Positions 55,215-64,000 of a DNA stretch of 64,000 bases are shown here, in pieces; the first letter of the stretch is position 1, and every line of letters begins with the position of its first letter. The notes under the pieces are model-generated. The model saw only the letters and a list, made by a program, of their open reading frames with translations, did no database searches and was not told the origin of the DNA. Made by a program: the position numbers and the translations under genes. The DNA is from Halobacillus yeomjeoni. GTDB taxonomy: Bacteria > Bacillota > Bacilli > Bacillales > Halobacillaceae. The stretch is taken from positions 1 through 64,000 of the forward strand of contig NZ_JAIVAI010000003.1 in the NCBI RefSeq assembly GCF_020171525.1. Reading direction: 5' to 3'.

Positions 55215-56156
55215 ATGAGAAAATTGATTTCAGCCTTCTTCCTCCTTTTCATCATCAGTCACATGTGGGAAACTCCAATATATGCAGATGATGAAAGTGA
55301 TGGACGAATGGCACTTTATAAAAAAACCTCTGCTGTTTCAGGTATTCCGTGGGAATATATTGCGGCCATAGATCAATTCGAAAGACAAATTCACGATGAC
55401 CCAGATGAAGGCCGTGTAACAGCGATTAAAATCGATCCTATGTTTTGGTATGGGCATGATACTGGAAAAAGCATACCCCGCGGGATTTTCCCCAATGGAT
55501 GGGGCACAGATGGCAACGGGGATGGGAAAGCGGATATTGAAAATGATGAAGATATCCTTTGGTCAATTAGTAACTATATCAACTCTTATGGAATAGCGAG
55601 AGAAGATATAAAAATAGCTCTTTGGAATTACTACAAACGGGACCTTACTGTACAGACGATCATGAATACGGCTGAGGTATTCAAAAAGTTCAAAACCGTA
55701 GCTCTTACTGACCGGGATTTTCCGTTACCAACGCATGCGAACTACAGTTACCGAAGCACATGGGGGGACGCGAGAGGATTCGGTGGAAGAAGAATTCATG
55801 AAGGGACAGATATTTTTGCCAACTACGGAGTTCCCGTTAAATCCACGACATATGGTGTTGTAGAAATGAAAGGCTGGAACAGGTATGGTGGATGGCGGAT
55901 AGGTATCCGGGATATTTATAATATCTACCATTACTACGCCCACCTTCACAGCTTTGCTGAAGATGTCAAAGTCGGGGACGTAGTCAAACCCGGTGACGTC
56001 ATAGGTGGTGTAGGCGCATCCGGATACGGCCCTCCAGGTACGTCTGGAAAGTTTCCTCCCCACTTGCATTATGGGATGTATAAAGACAACGGAAAAACCG
56101 AATGGTCCTTTGACCCCTACCCTTATTTAAGAAAATGGGAACGAATGGCTAAATAA
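55215..56156 (+). CDS. yunA: Sporulation M23 endopeptidase (YunA/LytH)
   Basis: A 313-residue exported peptidase: signal peptide (~1-23), a middle domain similar to lytic-transglycosylase helices, and an M23 domain (~185-305) with zinc ligands in RRIHEGTDIFANYG and the HxH PPHLHYGMY. LytH of B. subtilis cuts stem peptides to form single L-Ala side chains in spore cortex. Terminator follows directly. Confidence 0.94.
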   Translation: MRKLISAFFLLFIISHMWETPIYADDESDGRMALYKKTSAVSGIPWEYIAAIDQFERQIHDDPDEGRVTAIKIDPMFWYGHDTGKSIPRGIFPNGWGTDGNGDGKADIENDEDILWSISNYINSYGIAREDIKIALWNYYKRDLTVQTIMNTAEVFKKFKTVALTDRDFPLPTHANYSYRSTWGDARGFGGRRIHEGTDIFANYGVPVKSTTYGVVEMKGWNRYGGWRIGIRDIYNIYHYYAHLHSFAEDVKVGDVVKPGDVIGGVGASGYGPPGTSGKFPPHLHYGMYKDNGKTEWSFDPYPYLRKWERMAK

Positions 56157-56159
56157 AAC

Positions 56160-56193
56160 AAGCGTCGCACTCGATTGAGTGCGACGCTTTTCA
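56160..56193. terminator. Bidirectional terminator after yunA
   Basis: AAGCGTCGCACTC/GAGTGCGACGCTT perfect stem with TTTT on the plus side and TTTT on the minus side. Confidence 0.92.
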
Positions 56194-56201
56194 TTTCAAG
56201 A

Positions 56202-56303
56202 CTATTGTTTGGATTTCTTTACTGCATTTGTAATACTTGCAGCAAGTCCTCCCCAGATCACGACAATACCAATAATCATCATTACAATTGCACCTGCTGT
56301 CAT
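56202..56303 (-). CDS. MetS-like small subunit of the NSS transporter (33 residues)
   Basis: A 33-residue single-helix peptide, MTAGAIVMMIIGIVVIWGGL followed by AASITNAVKKSKQ. AAGGAGG stands 9 nt before its ATG, which is one nucleotide after the transporter's TGA, so the two are translationally coupled. It matches the pattern of MetS, the small subunit of the Corynebacterium MetPS methionine importer. It is too short for usual ORF cut-offs. Confidence 0.85.
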   Translation of the reverse strand: MTAGAIVMMIIGIVVIWGGLAASITNAVKKSKQ

Positions 56304-56304
56304 A

Positions 56305-57831
56305 TCAGCCTACCTCCTTGTGTGAATCCTCAAGAGCCTCAGCACTCCATCGTTTCGTCATCATGATGAATCCTACTACAATGGCGAAAGCAGCTACAAA
56401 CCAGCCGCTATAAAGGATGAAGGCATCTGTATATCCACCGTAGTTTCCTGTTTCAGTTTCAAACTGACGTAACAAGTTTGTTTTGAATAGATCGAACATC
56501 ATGTAACCTAGAACAACTGGTGTAATGACGCCAAGACATATCTTCCACCAGCCACCAAGACGCAAATCAGAAATTCCATTTGCATGGGATTGGAAGCTGT
56601 TCAAGTTACGCAGGAACCAAGCAATTACTACTACTTCCACCAAACCTACGAAAGCTATACCAAACTGGTTGATGAAGTAGTCGGCAGCATCCAGGAAGAA
56701 CAATCCGCCCTGAGTGGCGAACAGGATTGAAAGAACTGCAGATAATCCTCCGCCAAAACCTACTGCGGCTGCTCTGGAAATCCCGAATTTTTCTTTAATC
56801 GCTGCTACGTAAGTCTCTGTAATTGAGATCAAAGAAGACAATCCAGCTAAAACTAAGGATATGAAGAATAAGAACCCAAAGAGTCCATTTAATGCAGGAA
56901 ACTCATTTATGATCTGAGGGAAGACCACAAACGCTAACCCTACTCCACCGCTTACAACATCCTCAACAGGGACGTTGTTCTGCGTTGCCATGAAACCTAA
57001 AGCACCAAAAACTCCGATACCAGCTAATAATTCGAAGCTGGAGTTACTGAAACCTGTAATGAATGCGTTGTTAGTTATATCCGATTTCTTCGGAAGATAA
57101 CTGGAGTAAGTAATCATAATTGCAAACGCTATAGATAAACTGAAGAAAATTTGTCCATATGCAGCGACCCAGACTTTCCCGGAAGTGATGGACTCGAAAT
57201 TCGGTTCGAAAAACGTCTGCAAACCTTCAGCAGCACCCGGAAGAGTGATTGCTCTAAGTACAATGATCAAAAACAAGACAACAAGTGTAGGAATGAAGAT
57301 TTTGTTTGCTCTCTCGATTCCTTTTTTGACACCTGCGAATAGAACGCCGAGTGTGACTAACCAAACAAATATTAAAGGAATAAAGACGCCGGGTACCAGG
57401 CTTCCTGTTTGACCAGGATCTACAGATAAGTTCAGATAATCACTAAATAAGAAGCCTTCTGTGTCTTCTCCCCAGGAAAGGTTGACTGCAAAAACACTGT
57501 ACGACATTGCCCAGGCGATTACGACTGCATAATAAGTCGAGATTACAAAAGCAACAAGTACAGCCCACCATCCAAGCCATTCCGTTTTCTTGTTCATACG
57601 GAAGAAGGATAACGGAGCAGATCCACGAAACTTATGACCCACTGTAAATTCCATAACTAATAGCGGAATACCCGCAGTTAACAGGGCGAATAAATAAGGG
57701 ATGAAGAATGCCCCTCCGCCGTTTTCATAAGCTGTTGCAGGGAATCGCCATATGTTTCCAAGGCCGATTGCTGACCCTACAGCAGCCAGAATAAATCCGG
57801 CTCTCGTTCCCCATTGTGCACGTTTTTCCAT
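56305..57831 (-). CDS. Sodium-dependent NSS-family amino acid transporter (MetP-like)
   Basis: A 508-residue NSS/SNF carrier with about twelve helices. ILAAVGSAIGLGNIWRFPAT (~13-32) is the unwound TM1 substrate and sodium site; SSLISITETYVAAIKEKFGI and FLFFISLVLAGLSS (TM8) are also typical. The substrate is an amino acid, methionine by analogy with MetPS because of the small partner gene. ATG at 57831 follows AAAGGAGG. Confidence 0.93.
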   Translation of the reverse strand: MEKRAQWGTRAGFILAAVGSAIGLGNIWRFPATAYENGGGAFFIPYLFALLTAGIPLLVMEFTVGHKFRGSAPLSFFRMNKKTEWLGWWAVLVAFVISTYYAVVIAWAMSYSVFAVNLSWGEDTEGFLFSDYLNLSVDPGQTGSLVPGVFIPLIFVWLVTLGVLFAGVKKGIERANKIFIPTLVVLFLIIVLRAITLPGAAEGLQTFFEPNFESITSGKVWVAAYGQIFFSLSIAFAIMITYSSYLPKKSDITNNAFITGFSNSSFELLAGIGVFGALGFMATQNNVPVEDVVSGGVGLAFVVFPQIINEFPALNGLFGFLFFISLVLAGLSSLISITETYVAAIKEKFGISRAAAVGFGGGLSAVLSILFATQGGLFFLDAADYFINQFGIAFVGLVEVVVIAWFLRNLNSFQSHANGISDLRLGGWWKICLGVITPVVLGYMMFDLFKTNLLRQFETETGNYGGYTDAFILYSGWFVAAFAIVVGFIMMTKRWSAEALEDSHKEVG

Positions 57832-57995
57832 GTGAAAGACCTCCTTTGTAATAAAACCCCCGCTTTCGCCTACTTGAGGCAAAAACCTTTGTCGAAATTA
57901 TTGATAATTTCTGACTATTTCTGCTTAAATTATAACCATCGTTCACATGCTTGTCAAAATTTATTTTGAATATTCATGATTTCCAAAATAAGCTA

Positions 57996-58031
57996 AAAAA
58001 AAGATAAGCGCAGGGATTTGCGCTTATCTTA
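57996..58031 (-). terminator. Terminator of the NhaC-family gene
   Basis: AAGATAAGCGC...GCGCTTATCTT stem followed by T-rich sequence on the minus strand. Confidence 0.9.
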
Positions 58032-58042
58032 ACTCTAACCAT

Positions 58043-59605
58043 TTAATTTTTTTCCACTTTCAACGAAGGACTAAAGTAATGAATCGCTATTCCTATGACC
58101 ACCACTAAAATCAGGGTGATGAATAACGGAATCCATACTTGACCTGTCATTCCCAATACAATATAACCGACAGATGCAGCTAATGCTGCGATACCGGCAT
58201 ATGGAAGCTGTGTCATTACGTGATCAATATGATTCGATCCTGCACCTGTAGAAGATAAGATCGTAGTATCAGAAATCGGTGAACAGTGATCTCCGAAGAC
58301 AGAACCCGCAAGAACAGCTGATAGAGCAGGCAGAATAAATGCAGGCTCAGTTACAGCAGCAATTTCGCCGGCAATCGGTAACATGATCCCGAATGTACCC
58401 CAGGACGTTCCTGTTGCCAATGCCATAAAGCCGGAGATGATGAATATCAAGAACGGCAGGTAGGCAATGCTGATATCCGCCTGACTGAATACACTCGCCA
58501 AATACTCTCCTGTCTGCAGTTGACTGATGATATCACCGATCATCCATGCAAAAACCAAAATATAAATGGCCGGAAGCATTGCTTTCAATCCTTCGATAAA
58601 TACATGGCCCATGGAAGATTTCGGTTGAGCCTGACCAGTATATAACACTCCTGCTAGGATTACAGCTGACAATCCACCAATGAACAACGAAATATTAACA
58701 TTCGTATTTGCAAAAATCGATAAGATATCGACTTGCTCTCCAGAGTTATTCACTCCTGTTACGATCATAGAAACGACAGTTCCAAGAACAAGTGCGACAA
58801 TTGGAAGAATCAAATGAGAAATCTTCCCGTTATCATGCTCTTTAAACTCATCGTTAAGATCTCCAGGGACATCCCCTTTATCAGGGTTCGTCAATTGTCC
58901 TGTTTCCAATGCACGCTCTTCATGTTTGCGCATCGGTCCAATATCCAACTTCAAGAAAATCGTCAAGAATACCAGCAACAATGCAGCAAAAGCATAAAAG
59001 TTGGCTGGAATCATCAAAATGAATGCCTGTAGTGCTTGGTAATCTGTGATTTCATTCGCCGCCAGAATGCTCCCGATTGTACCAATGATATAAGCGCCCC
59101 AACTTGAAATTGGAGATATGACCGTTACAGGCGCAGATGTTGAATCAATATAATATGCCAGTTTAGCTCTTGATAATTGATATCTGTCAGTTACCGGCCT
59201 GGCAACCTGACCTACTGCGAGCGCATTGAAGTAATCATCAATAAAAATAACGATCCCTAGTATTGCTGGAATTAATTTTGCACCCCGACGGGTACGGATT
59301 CTTTTTACTGCCCATTTTCCAAATGCACGGCTTCCGCCTGAAGCTGTCATAAAGGCAGTCGTCACACCTAATAGGAATAAAAAGCCTAATAGGTATAAGC
59401 TTCCTGTATTCAGTGATCCGTCACTGATGAATATAGATGAAAATAAGGACCAAATTAAAGCAAGTCCTGATCCGATATCCATTTGTGTGAGCATGAAAGC
59501 TCCGACAATGATCCCTACACCCAGGGATAAGATTACTTTTCTTGTGAATAGCACAAGTAAAAGCATAAGTAATGCTGGAATTAAAGAATAAATGGTTCCT
59601 TCCAT
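58043..59605 (-). CDS. NhaC-family transporter, probable lysine transporter (LysW type)
   Basis: A 520-residue membrane protein with about twelve helices in the NhaC/ion-transporter superfamily. FLFLLGVTTAFMTASGGSRA, IFIDDYFNALAVGQVARPVT and VFGDHCSPISDTTILSSTGA are the conserved motifs. The family includes Na+/H+ antiporters, but the lysine riboswitch in front points to lysine uptake, as noted for riboswitch-linked NhaC members in Firmicutes. ATG at 59605 follows GGAGGGG. Confidence 0.9.
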   Translation of the reverse strand: MEGTIYSLIPALLMLLLVLFTRKVILSLGVGIIVGAFMLTQMDIGSGLALIWSLFSSIFISDGSLNTGSLYLLGFLFLLGVTTAFMTASGGSRAFGKWAVKRIRTRRGAKLIPAILGIVIFIDDYFNALAVGQVARPVTDRYQLSRAKLAYYIDSTSAPVTVISPISSWGAYIIGTIGSILAANEITDYQALQAFILMIPANFYAFAALLLVFLTIFLKLDIGPMRKHEERALETGQLTNPDKGDVPGDLNDEFKEHDNGKISHLILPIVALVLGTVVSMIVTGVNNSGEQVDILSIFANTNVNISLFIGGLSAVILAGVLYTGQAQPKSSMGHVFIEGLKAMLPAIYILVFAWMIGDIISQLQTGEYLASVFSQADISIAYLPFLIFIISGFMALATGTSWGTFGIMLPIAGEIAAVTEPAFILPALSAVLAGSVFGDHCSPISDTTILSSTGAGSNHIDHVMTQLPYAGIAALAASVGYIVLGMTGQVWIPLFITLILVVVIGIAIHYFSPSLKVEKN

Positions 59606-59673
59606 AATGTTCCCCTCCGTATATCTTTTGATGTCTACGGGATGGAAGGCTACTGTGGAGTTAAAATGAGGAA

Positions 59674-59930
59674 TAAAAAAAGACAATGATAGACAATAAT
59701 CCATCATTGCACATTAGCGGCAATTCGATTATCCTCCATTTCGATCAGTAGCGCCCCATGCACCTAAAAAGCATGCATGACAGTGTATCCCTTGTTCAGA
59801 AATTACACCAGCTCAGGATAGCCTGACACCACTACCATGAGCTTCGGCAAACATCCCTTTCATCAATGATCAACGTTTGTCAGAACTCCCATTGATTACT
59901 AATGACATTTGCACCTCTACCTCACCGATC
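59674..59930 (-). promoter_or_regulatory. Lysine riboswitch (L-box) with terminator
   Basis: The minus strand reads GAGGTAGAGGTGC (59923-59911), GAAAGGGATGTTTGCCGAAG, TCAGGCTATCCTGAGCTGG, ACACTGTCATGC and GGGGCGCTACTGATC (down to ~59741), the order of an L-box. CAATGAT...ATCATTG and T7 at 59710-59674 form the expression-platform terminator. Lysine should switch off the transporter. Confidence 0.92.
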
Positions 59931-59961
59931 TGATAAGGTCACGCATATTTAATTCTTTGTC

Positions 59962-59990
59962 ATTCTATCAAGCCAAAGCAATTATTGCAA
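59962..59990 (-). promoter_or_regulatory. Promoter of the lysine riboswitch transcript, within the yunB 3' end
   Basis: TTGCAA (59990-59985), 17 bp, TAGAAT (59967-59962) on the minus strand, with the -35 inside the last codons of yunB. Confidence 0.6.
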
Positions 59991-60755
59991 GGGGTCCATT
60001 GGATAGGAAAAAGATGGAGACTCACTATTCTCTCCCATACCCCCATAAAAATTCGGAACTTCCCCTAATATGGTTGACGTATCGATCGGAATATCCGTCA
60101 CTACCGTAGTTGTTTCTGTAGAAAATGGAATCACGATTCGAACGTTTACCTCCACGTGAATAGAGAGCTGAAACAACGCCGCATTTATTCCATATTCAGT
60201 GATTTCACTTTTGAAATTGGATTGCACATCTCCAATGACGCGCAGCTGTACAGGAACCTTAGGCCCTAAGTTAGCGAGAATAGAATTGTTGGTGGCCTGA
60301 CCTATGGGGATTTCAATCAGTGTGGCCGGCTGCTCCCCGACCTCCTCCTGTGTCATATTTGGATCCAGGTCCGGTTCTAAAGCCGTGTCTTCCATAGGAA
60401 GTTCATTTAGTTCCATCCTCTTCAAAAAATTTTGTACTCGATAAGTGGTGTTTCTGAGAACTCGGTTTACAACGACTGAATTCCAGCCCATATATACAAT
60501 GTTTCCATCCGAATCCTTTTCCATTTTAACTAGATCATTGAACTGCAAGTCTTCAGCGATTTGTTTATTTACAGCTTCATTGATTGCATCCCTGGCATAT
60601 TGTTGTGTTTTCGTTTCAGCAATACCGATTAATGCTGGTGTAATTCCACGATTAATCAGCCATAGACTCAAGGCTGTAAATAATAAGAATAATAGGAAGG
60701 TGATTACAATCCGTTTTCCGATCGAACCCCCTTCTGTCACACCCTTCTTTACCAT
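59982..60755 (-). CDS. yunB: Sporulation protein YunB
   Basis: A 257-residue protein with one N-terminal membrane helix (~15-35) and a large outside domain. The run RDAINEAVNKQIAEDLQFND (~54-73) and PVQLRVIGDVQSNFKSEI with AALFQLSIHVEVNVRIVIPF are family features. YunB is needed for sporulation in B. subtilis, mechanism unclear; its fold recalls the GerM/SpoIIR-type secretory sporulation proteins only loosely. AGGAGGGG precedes the ATG. Confidence 0.92.
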   Translation of the reverse strand: MVKKGVTEGGSIGKRIVITFLLFLLFTALSLWLINRGITPALIGIAETKTQQYARDAINEAVNKQIAEDLQFNDLVKMEKDSDGNIVYMGWNSVVVNRVLRNTTYRVQNFLKRMELNELPMEDTALEPDLDPNMTQEEVGEQPATLIEIPIGQATNNSILANLGPKVPVQLRVIGDVQSNFKSEITEYGINAALFQLSIHVEVNVRIVIPFSTETTTVVTDIPIDTSTILGEVPNFYGGMGENSESPSFSYPMDPLQ

Positions 60756-60830
60756 AAAACAACCCCTCCTGACCTATCTATATGTGGTCAAGGAAGGGTT
60801 TAGGCATTCAAAATTGGTTGAGACACTCGT

Positions 60831-62222
60831 TTACCGGAATGTTTTTAGTGCTCTTGTCAATAAATCTCTTAACAGCTCCGGCATATAGTATTTTTTCTTT
60901 TTTGAGTAAGCTATTTCGGGAATCAGCCTGCCGAACGTAAATGTATCGGCTGTCGCAAGGGTATACACTTTATCTAAATCGATCGGTTCGCCATTTTTAG
61001 TTACACGCTTTACATGAATTTCTCCATCTTTTCCTTCATTACTTTCGATTTCCAAACCGGAGAAGACCATTTTACCGATCACTTCCCCCCTGAAGCCGAA
61101 TCCTTTCAACCTTATTTCCGTCAATTTTCTTGTATGAGCAACTCTTATGACTTCTAACAACTCATCCCCTTTTAATTCCACTTTGCAAGGGTTCATTGGA
61201 TGAGGACAAATACGGTGAACATCTTCGAAGGTGATTTCACCTGCTTCTAAATGATCCAATAGCACGCCTGCGTTCAACATCCCGATATCAGCGTCTGTCC
61301 ACTTTTGTAACTCCTCCGTCAATCTTTTCATCAATAGTGTTTCCTGGAACCATCCGACGGACAATGGCTCTTTTAAAGTTGTCACGGGTTCTCTCAAATG
61401 TTGTACAGCTTCGTTACGCATCCCCTTGACTTGATCATTCACTTCTTCATCTTTCTTTAAGTGTTCAGTAGGAATGGCATAAGCTTCTTTTTTGGTGATC
61501 TGCTTTTTCTCCATATCCCATTCGATGAAGACCTCACCCAGATGTGTCCCATGCTTTCCGGCTGCAGTGAGAATTGTATTTTGAATGTATTCACCATTTT
61601 GGAAGAGATGGTGCGTGTGCCCTCCGATCACGATATCTATATCAGAATATCTCCGGGCTATTTCCTCATCATCATTGATACCTAAATGAGATAAGAGCAC
61701 AATAATATCTGCTTCTTCCTTCACTTTTGGAAGGAGCTCATCCAATACATCATATGGAGAATACACCTTCCATCCAATCTGTTTATAAAACGTCTCAAAA
61801 GGTGCCGTAAGTCCAATGATGGCAACTTTAGTTCCTTTTTCAGAGGTCTGGATTCTATAGGGTTTCAACCATTCAGGTTGAGGTTCCTTTCCATAACCGA
61901 GATTCGCACACACCACATCAAAGGTTGCTTGATCATATAAGTGAAATAGATTTTCTTCTGATAAGGTAATTCCTTCGTTGTTGCCTAAGTTCGCAACGTG
62001 ATAGCCTGCTCTGTTAAGAAGTTCTATATTCCCTTTACCCATCAGACCTTCAGCAATCGGATGAAAACGATCTACATGGTCGCCATTATCCAATAACCAA
62101 TAGGTCTCATTTTTTCTTTCATGTTTTATTTTCTGTTCATTGAAGTAACCGACGATTTGAGGCCAATTCTCAAAATGACTATGTAGGTCACTTGTATAAT
62201 AAAGAAATAGTTTCTCCTTCAT
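60831..62222 (-). CDS. yunD: Metallophosphoesterase/5'-nucleotidase-like protein (YunD)
   Basis: A 463-residue two-domain protein: calcineurin-like phosphoesterase (~1-210: YYTSDLHSHFENW, LLDNGDHVDRFHP, VANLGNNEG, LLSHLGINDDEE, VIGGHTHH) and a 5'-nucleotidase C-terminal domain (~280-460). No secretion signal, so it is probably cytosolic. ATG at 62222 is 7 nt after AAGGAG; longer frames run back across yunE. It follows yunE by 11 nt. Confidence 0.93.
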   Translation of the reverse strand: MKEKLFLYYTSDLHSHFENWPQIVGYFNEQKIKHERKNETYWLLDNGDHVDRFHPIAEGLMGKGNIELLNRAGYHVANLGNNEGITLSEENLFHLYDQATFDVVCANLGYGKEPQPEWLKPYRIQTSEKGTKVAIIGLTAPFETFYKQIGWKVYSPYDVLDELLPKVKEEADIIVLLSHLGINDDEEIARRYSDIDIVIGGHTHHLFQNGEYIQNTILTAAGKHGTHLGEVFIEWDMEKKQITKKEAYAIPTEHLKKDEEVNDQVKGMRNEAVQHLREPVTTLKEPLSVGWFQETLLMKRLTEELQKWTDADIGMLNAGVLLDHLEAGEITFEDVHRICPHPMNPCKVELKGDELLEVIRVAHTRKLTEIRLKGFGFRGEVIGKMVFSGLEIESNEGKDGEIHVKRVTKNGEPIDLDKVYTLATADTFTFGRLIPEIAYSKKKKYYMPELLRDLLTRALKTFR

Positions 62223-62233
62223 CATCAGTCTCC

Positions 62234-63040
62234 TTATCCGATCCCCTGCCATATTAAGCGGATCCCGATCAATATCAATAAAATCCTTAAGAACCATTCT
62301 ACAGCTTGTCCATTCATTCGACGATTCATCCTGGCTCCTAACATTCCGCCAATATACGCTCCTGGTATGAAATAAAGTGTATAGGCCCATTCAACATGAC
62401 CTAACAGCACATGAGTTGCCGAACTTGATATGCTCGCAAAGAAAATCATAAACATAGAAGTTGCCGTAGCAATATGCGCTGGAATCTGGAAAAGCAGAAT
62501 CATGGCTGGAACCATCAAAGAACCGCCTCCAATACCAAGCAGCCCCGACAATAAACCGACTACAAACGATAAGATCAAGCCGATGACCAGAGGCATTTGA
62601 TACGTGTAACTCTTCCCATTCACAACTTTTTCCCTTTTCATTCCATGTTGAAATATGGAGATTGGTTTACGTGGGATGAAGAAAAGCAGCGACACAGCAA
62701 TCATGACAACACCGAAAATCAAAGAAAAGCTGTCTGTTTTAAAAAACTGATTCAGCCAGGACCCAAATATTCCACCAGGGATACTTCCGATCAAGAAGAG
62801 CATCCCGATTTTTTTATCGACTCTTTTATGTTTGATATAAGATATAGCAGATGACATTCCTGTAAAGATCATCACAACAAGAGAAATCCCAACAATCGAC
62901 TGAGGATTAACCCAATTGAAAGACTCGAAATGATCGCTGAGGAACAACAAAGCCGGCACTAATATGACACCGCCGCCCAGTCCAGCTATACTGCCGATCC
63001 ACGCTGTAAGTAAACCAATTAAAAATAAGACGACGATCAT
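62234..63040 (-). CDS. yunE: TauE/SafE-family membrane permease (YunE)
   Basis: A 268-residue protein with about eight helices. GSIAGLGGGVILVPALLFLS (~16-35) and LSGLLGIGGGSLMVPAMILL (~160-179) are the two inverted family repeats. Family members export sulfite or sulfonates; substrate unknown here. ATG at 63040 is preferred over GTG at 63052 because of distance from AAAGGG. Operon with yunD. Confidence 0.92.
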   Translation of the reverse strand: MIVVLFLIGLLTAWIGSIAGLGGGVILVPALLFLSDHFESFNWVNPQSIVGISLVVMIFTGMSSAISYIKHKRVDKKIGMLFLIGSIPGGIFGSWLNQFFKTDSFSLIFGVVMIAVSLLFFIPRKPISIFQHGMKREKVVNGKSYTYQMPLVIGLILSFVVGLLSGLLGIGGGSLMVPAMILLFQIPAHIATATSMFMIFFASISSSATHVLLGHVEWAYTLYFIPGAYIGGMLGARMNRRMNGQAVEWFLRILLILIGIRLIWQGIG

Positions 63041-63052
63041 CAATCTAAACAC

Positions 63053-63353
63053 CCTTTATCTCTTAATAGATATTATTATAGTATCATGTTTTCTATTCAT
63101 AAAACATTCGTTGTCCTTTCTTTGTAGACCTTTCCAGTCTCTATGAAAGTTGAGTGAAGGTTAATAAAACTTCATCCAAATCAATATCACATTATCAAGA
63201 GCCATAGACAATATGTTTGAAGGTTTACAAGCCAGCTGACCGTTTGACAACGAAAAGAGTGCGCAGAAGCATAACAGCTATGTCCCAAAACGGATATCTC
63301 TAATTGCTTATCAAGAAGTTAATTATCTACAGATACCAGCGATACACAAACTA
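63053..63353. other. Intergenic stretch with no recognised feature
   Basis: About 300 bp between yunE and the sufB terminator. AT-rich, no ORF above background with a ribosome-binding site and no clear structured element that I can see. Confidence 0.5.
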
Positions 63354-63355
63354 AA

Positions 63356-63391
63356 AAAACCGTACGGATGTATTATCATCCGCACGGTTTT
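63356..63391 (-). terminator. SUF operon terminator
   Basis: AACCGTGCGGATG...CATCCGTACGGTT stem followed by T6 on the minus strand, 15 nt after the sufB stop. Confidence 0.92.
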
Positions 63392-63405
63392 GAATCTTGT
63401 TGTAA

Positions 63406-64000
63406 TTAACCGATGGAACCTTCCATTTCGAATTTGATCAGACGGTTCATTTCTACCGCATATTCCATAGGAAGCTCTTTCGTGAATGGCTCGATGAAGC
63501 CCATTACGATCATTTCTGTCGCTTCTTCTTCAGAAATTCCACGGCTCATCAGATAGAATAGTTGTTCTTCAGACACTTTAGATACTTTTGCTTCGTGCTC
63601 TAAAGAAATGTTTTCGTTCATGATTTCGTTGTATGGAATCGTGTCTGATGTAGACTCGTTATCCATAATCAACGTATCACACTCTACGTTGGAACGTGCA
63701 CCTTCTGCTTTACGTCCGAATTGTACAATTCCACGGTACGTTACTTTACCACCGTGCTTGGAGATGGATTTAGATACGATCGTAGAAGATGTGTTCGGCG
63801 CCAGGTGGTGCATTTTCGCTCCGGCATCCTGGTGCTGACCTTTACCAGCTAGTGCAATAGATAAGGTCATCCCACGAGCTCCTTCTCCTTTAAGGAGAAC
63901 AGCTGGATATTTCATCGTCAGCTTGGACCCAAGGTTACCGTCTACCCATTCCATCGTAGCATTAGACTCAGCTACTGCACGCTTCGTAACCAGGTTGTAA
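63406..64000 (-). CDS. sufB: Fe-S cluster assembly protein SufB (C-terminal part, truncated by window edge)
   Basis: The last ~198 residues of SufB; the frame is open to the window end, beginning [20 protein letters not shown]. SufB, with SufC and SufD, is the scaffold on which iron-sulfur clusters form. [60 protein letters not shown] with the conserved cysteine, and [18 protein letters not shown] are diagnostic. Likely the last gene of sufCDSUB, as a terminator follows. Confidence 0.97.
   Translation of the reverse strand, partial: YNLVTKRAVAESNATMEWVDGNLGSKLTMKYPAVLLKGEGARGMTLSIALAGKGQHQDAGAKMHHLAPNTSSTIVSKSISKHGGKVTYRGIVQFGRKAEGARSNVECDTLIMDNESTSDTIPYNEIMNENISLEHEAKVSKVSEEQLFYLMSRGISEEEATEMIVMGFIEPFTKELPMEYAVEMNRLIKFEMEGSIG

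Noticed and set aside
60831-62390. 519-residue version of YunD
   Set aside because: The first 56 residues read across yunE in another frame; AAGGAG and ATG at 62222 fit the family N-terminus.

Overview
The window is a piece of chromosome from a low-to-mid GC Bacillaceae bacterium. A moderately halophilic, Halobacillus-like genus is my inference, from protein-level resemblance and Bacillus subtilis-style gene order; no species can be named. It opens with the first ~70 bases of a 16S rRNA gene (minus strand, tandem promoters) and closes inside sufB. Most genes follow B. subtilis neighbourhoods: ytqB/ytpB/ytpA/ytoA-metK-pckA-ytkD, the men cluster, yugO/yugN/pgi/yugJ/yuzA/yugI, patB...kapB, yuiE(pepA)/yuiD/yuiC/yuiB/yumB/yumC, yutM/yuzB/yuzD/yutI/yutG/yutF/yutE/yutD/yutC, and yunA/yunB/yunD/yunE/suf. 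There is no prophage, CRISPR array or intact transposase gene.

Layout. 0-5 kb: rRNA start, two rhodaneses, leuS behind a T-box, and a WD40 protein. 5-14 kb: tRNA modification, sesquarterpene and lysophospholipase genes, then metK (SAM riboswitch), pckA and ytkD. 14-23 kb: menaquinone synthesis, menF-D-H-B-E-C on the minus strand and menA plus a MenI-type thioesterase on the plus strand, everything except the final methylation. 23-31 kb: riboflavin importer under an FMN riboswitch, M42 peptidase, K+ channel, glucose-6-phosphate isomerase, alcohol dehydrogenase, S1-domain stress protein. 31-45 kb: regulator, PatB, SodC-like lipoprotein, KapB, K+/H+ antiporter KhtTU, DeoD, PepA, YuiD/C/B, NADH dehydrogenase and ferredoxin-NADP reductase. 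45-56 kb: iron-sulfur carriers (YutM, YutI), small redox proteins, the yut genes and a sporulation endopeptidase. 56-64 kb: NSS transporter with a 33-residue partner, a lysine-riboswitch-controlled NhaC-family transporter, YunB, YunD, YunE and the end of the SUF operon.

Most genes are monocistronic or short operons closed by strong intrinsic terminators, and four (leuS, metK, ribU, the lysine transporter) carry sensing leaders read from the minus strand.

The most notable unannotated structure is a family of at least five non-coding, MITE-like elements (180-567 bp) between 32 and 47.4 kb. They have matching terminal inverted repeats beginning GGNTCTGTTAAAGT, near-perfect 8-bp flanking duplications, and (in the longer copies) a GC-rich branched hairpin whose arms change sequence but stay complementary. 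In all five, the insertion point lies within about 5 nt of the T-tract of an intrinsic terminator, on its distal side.
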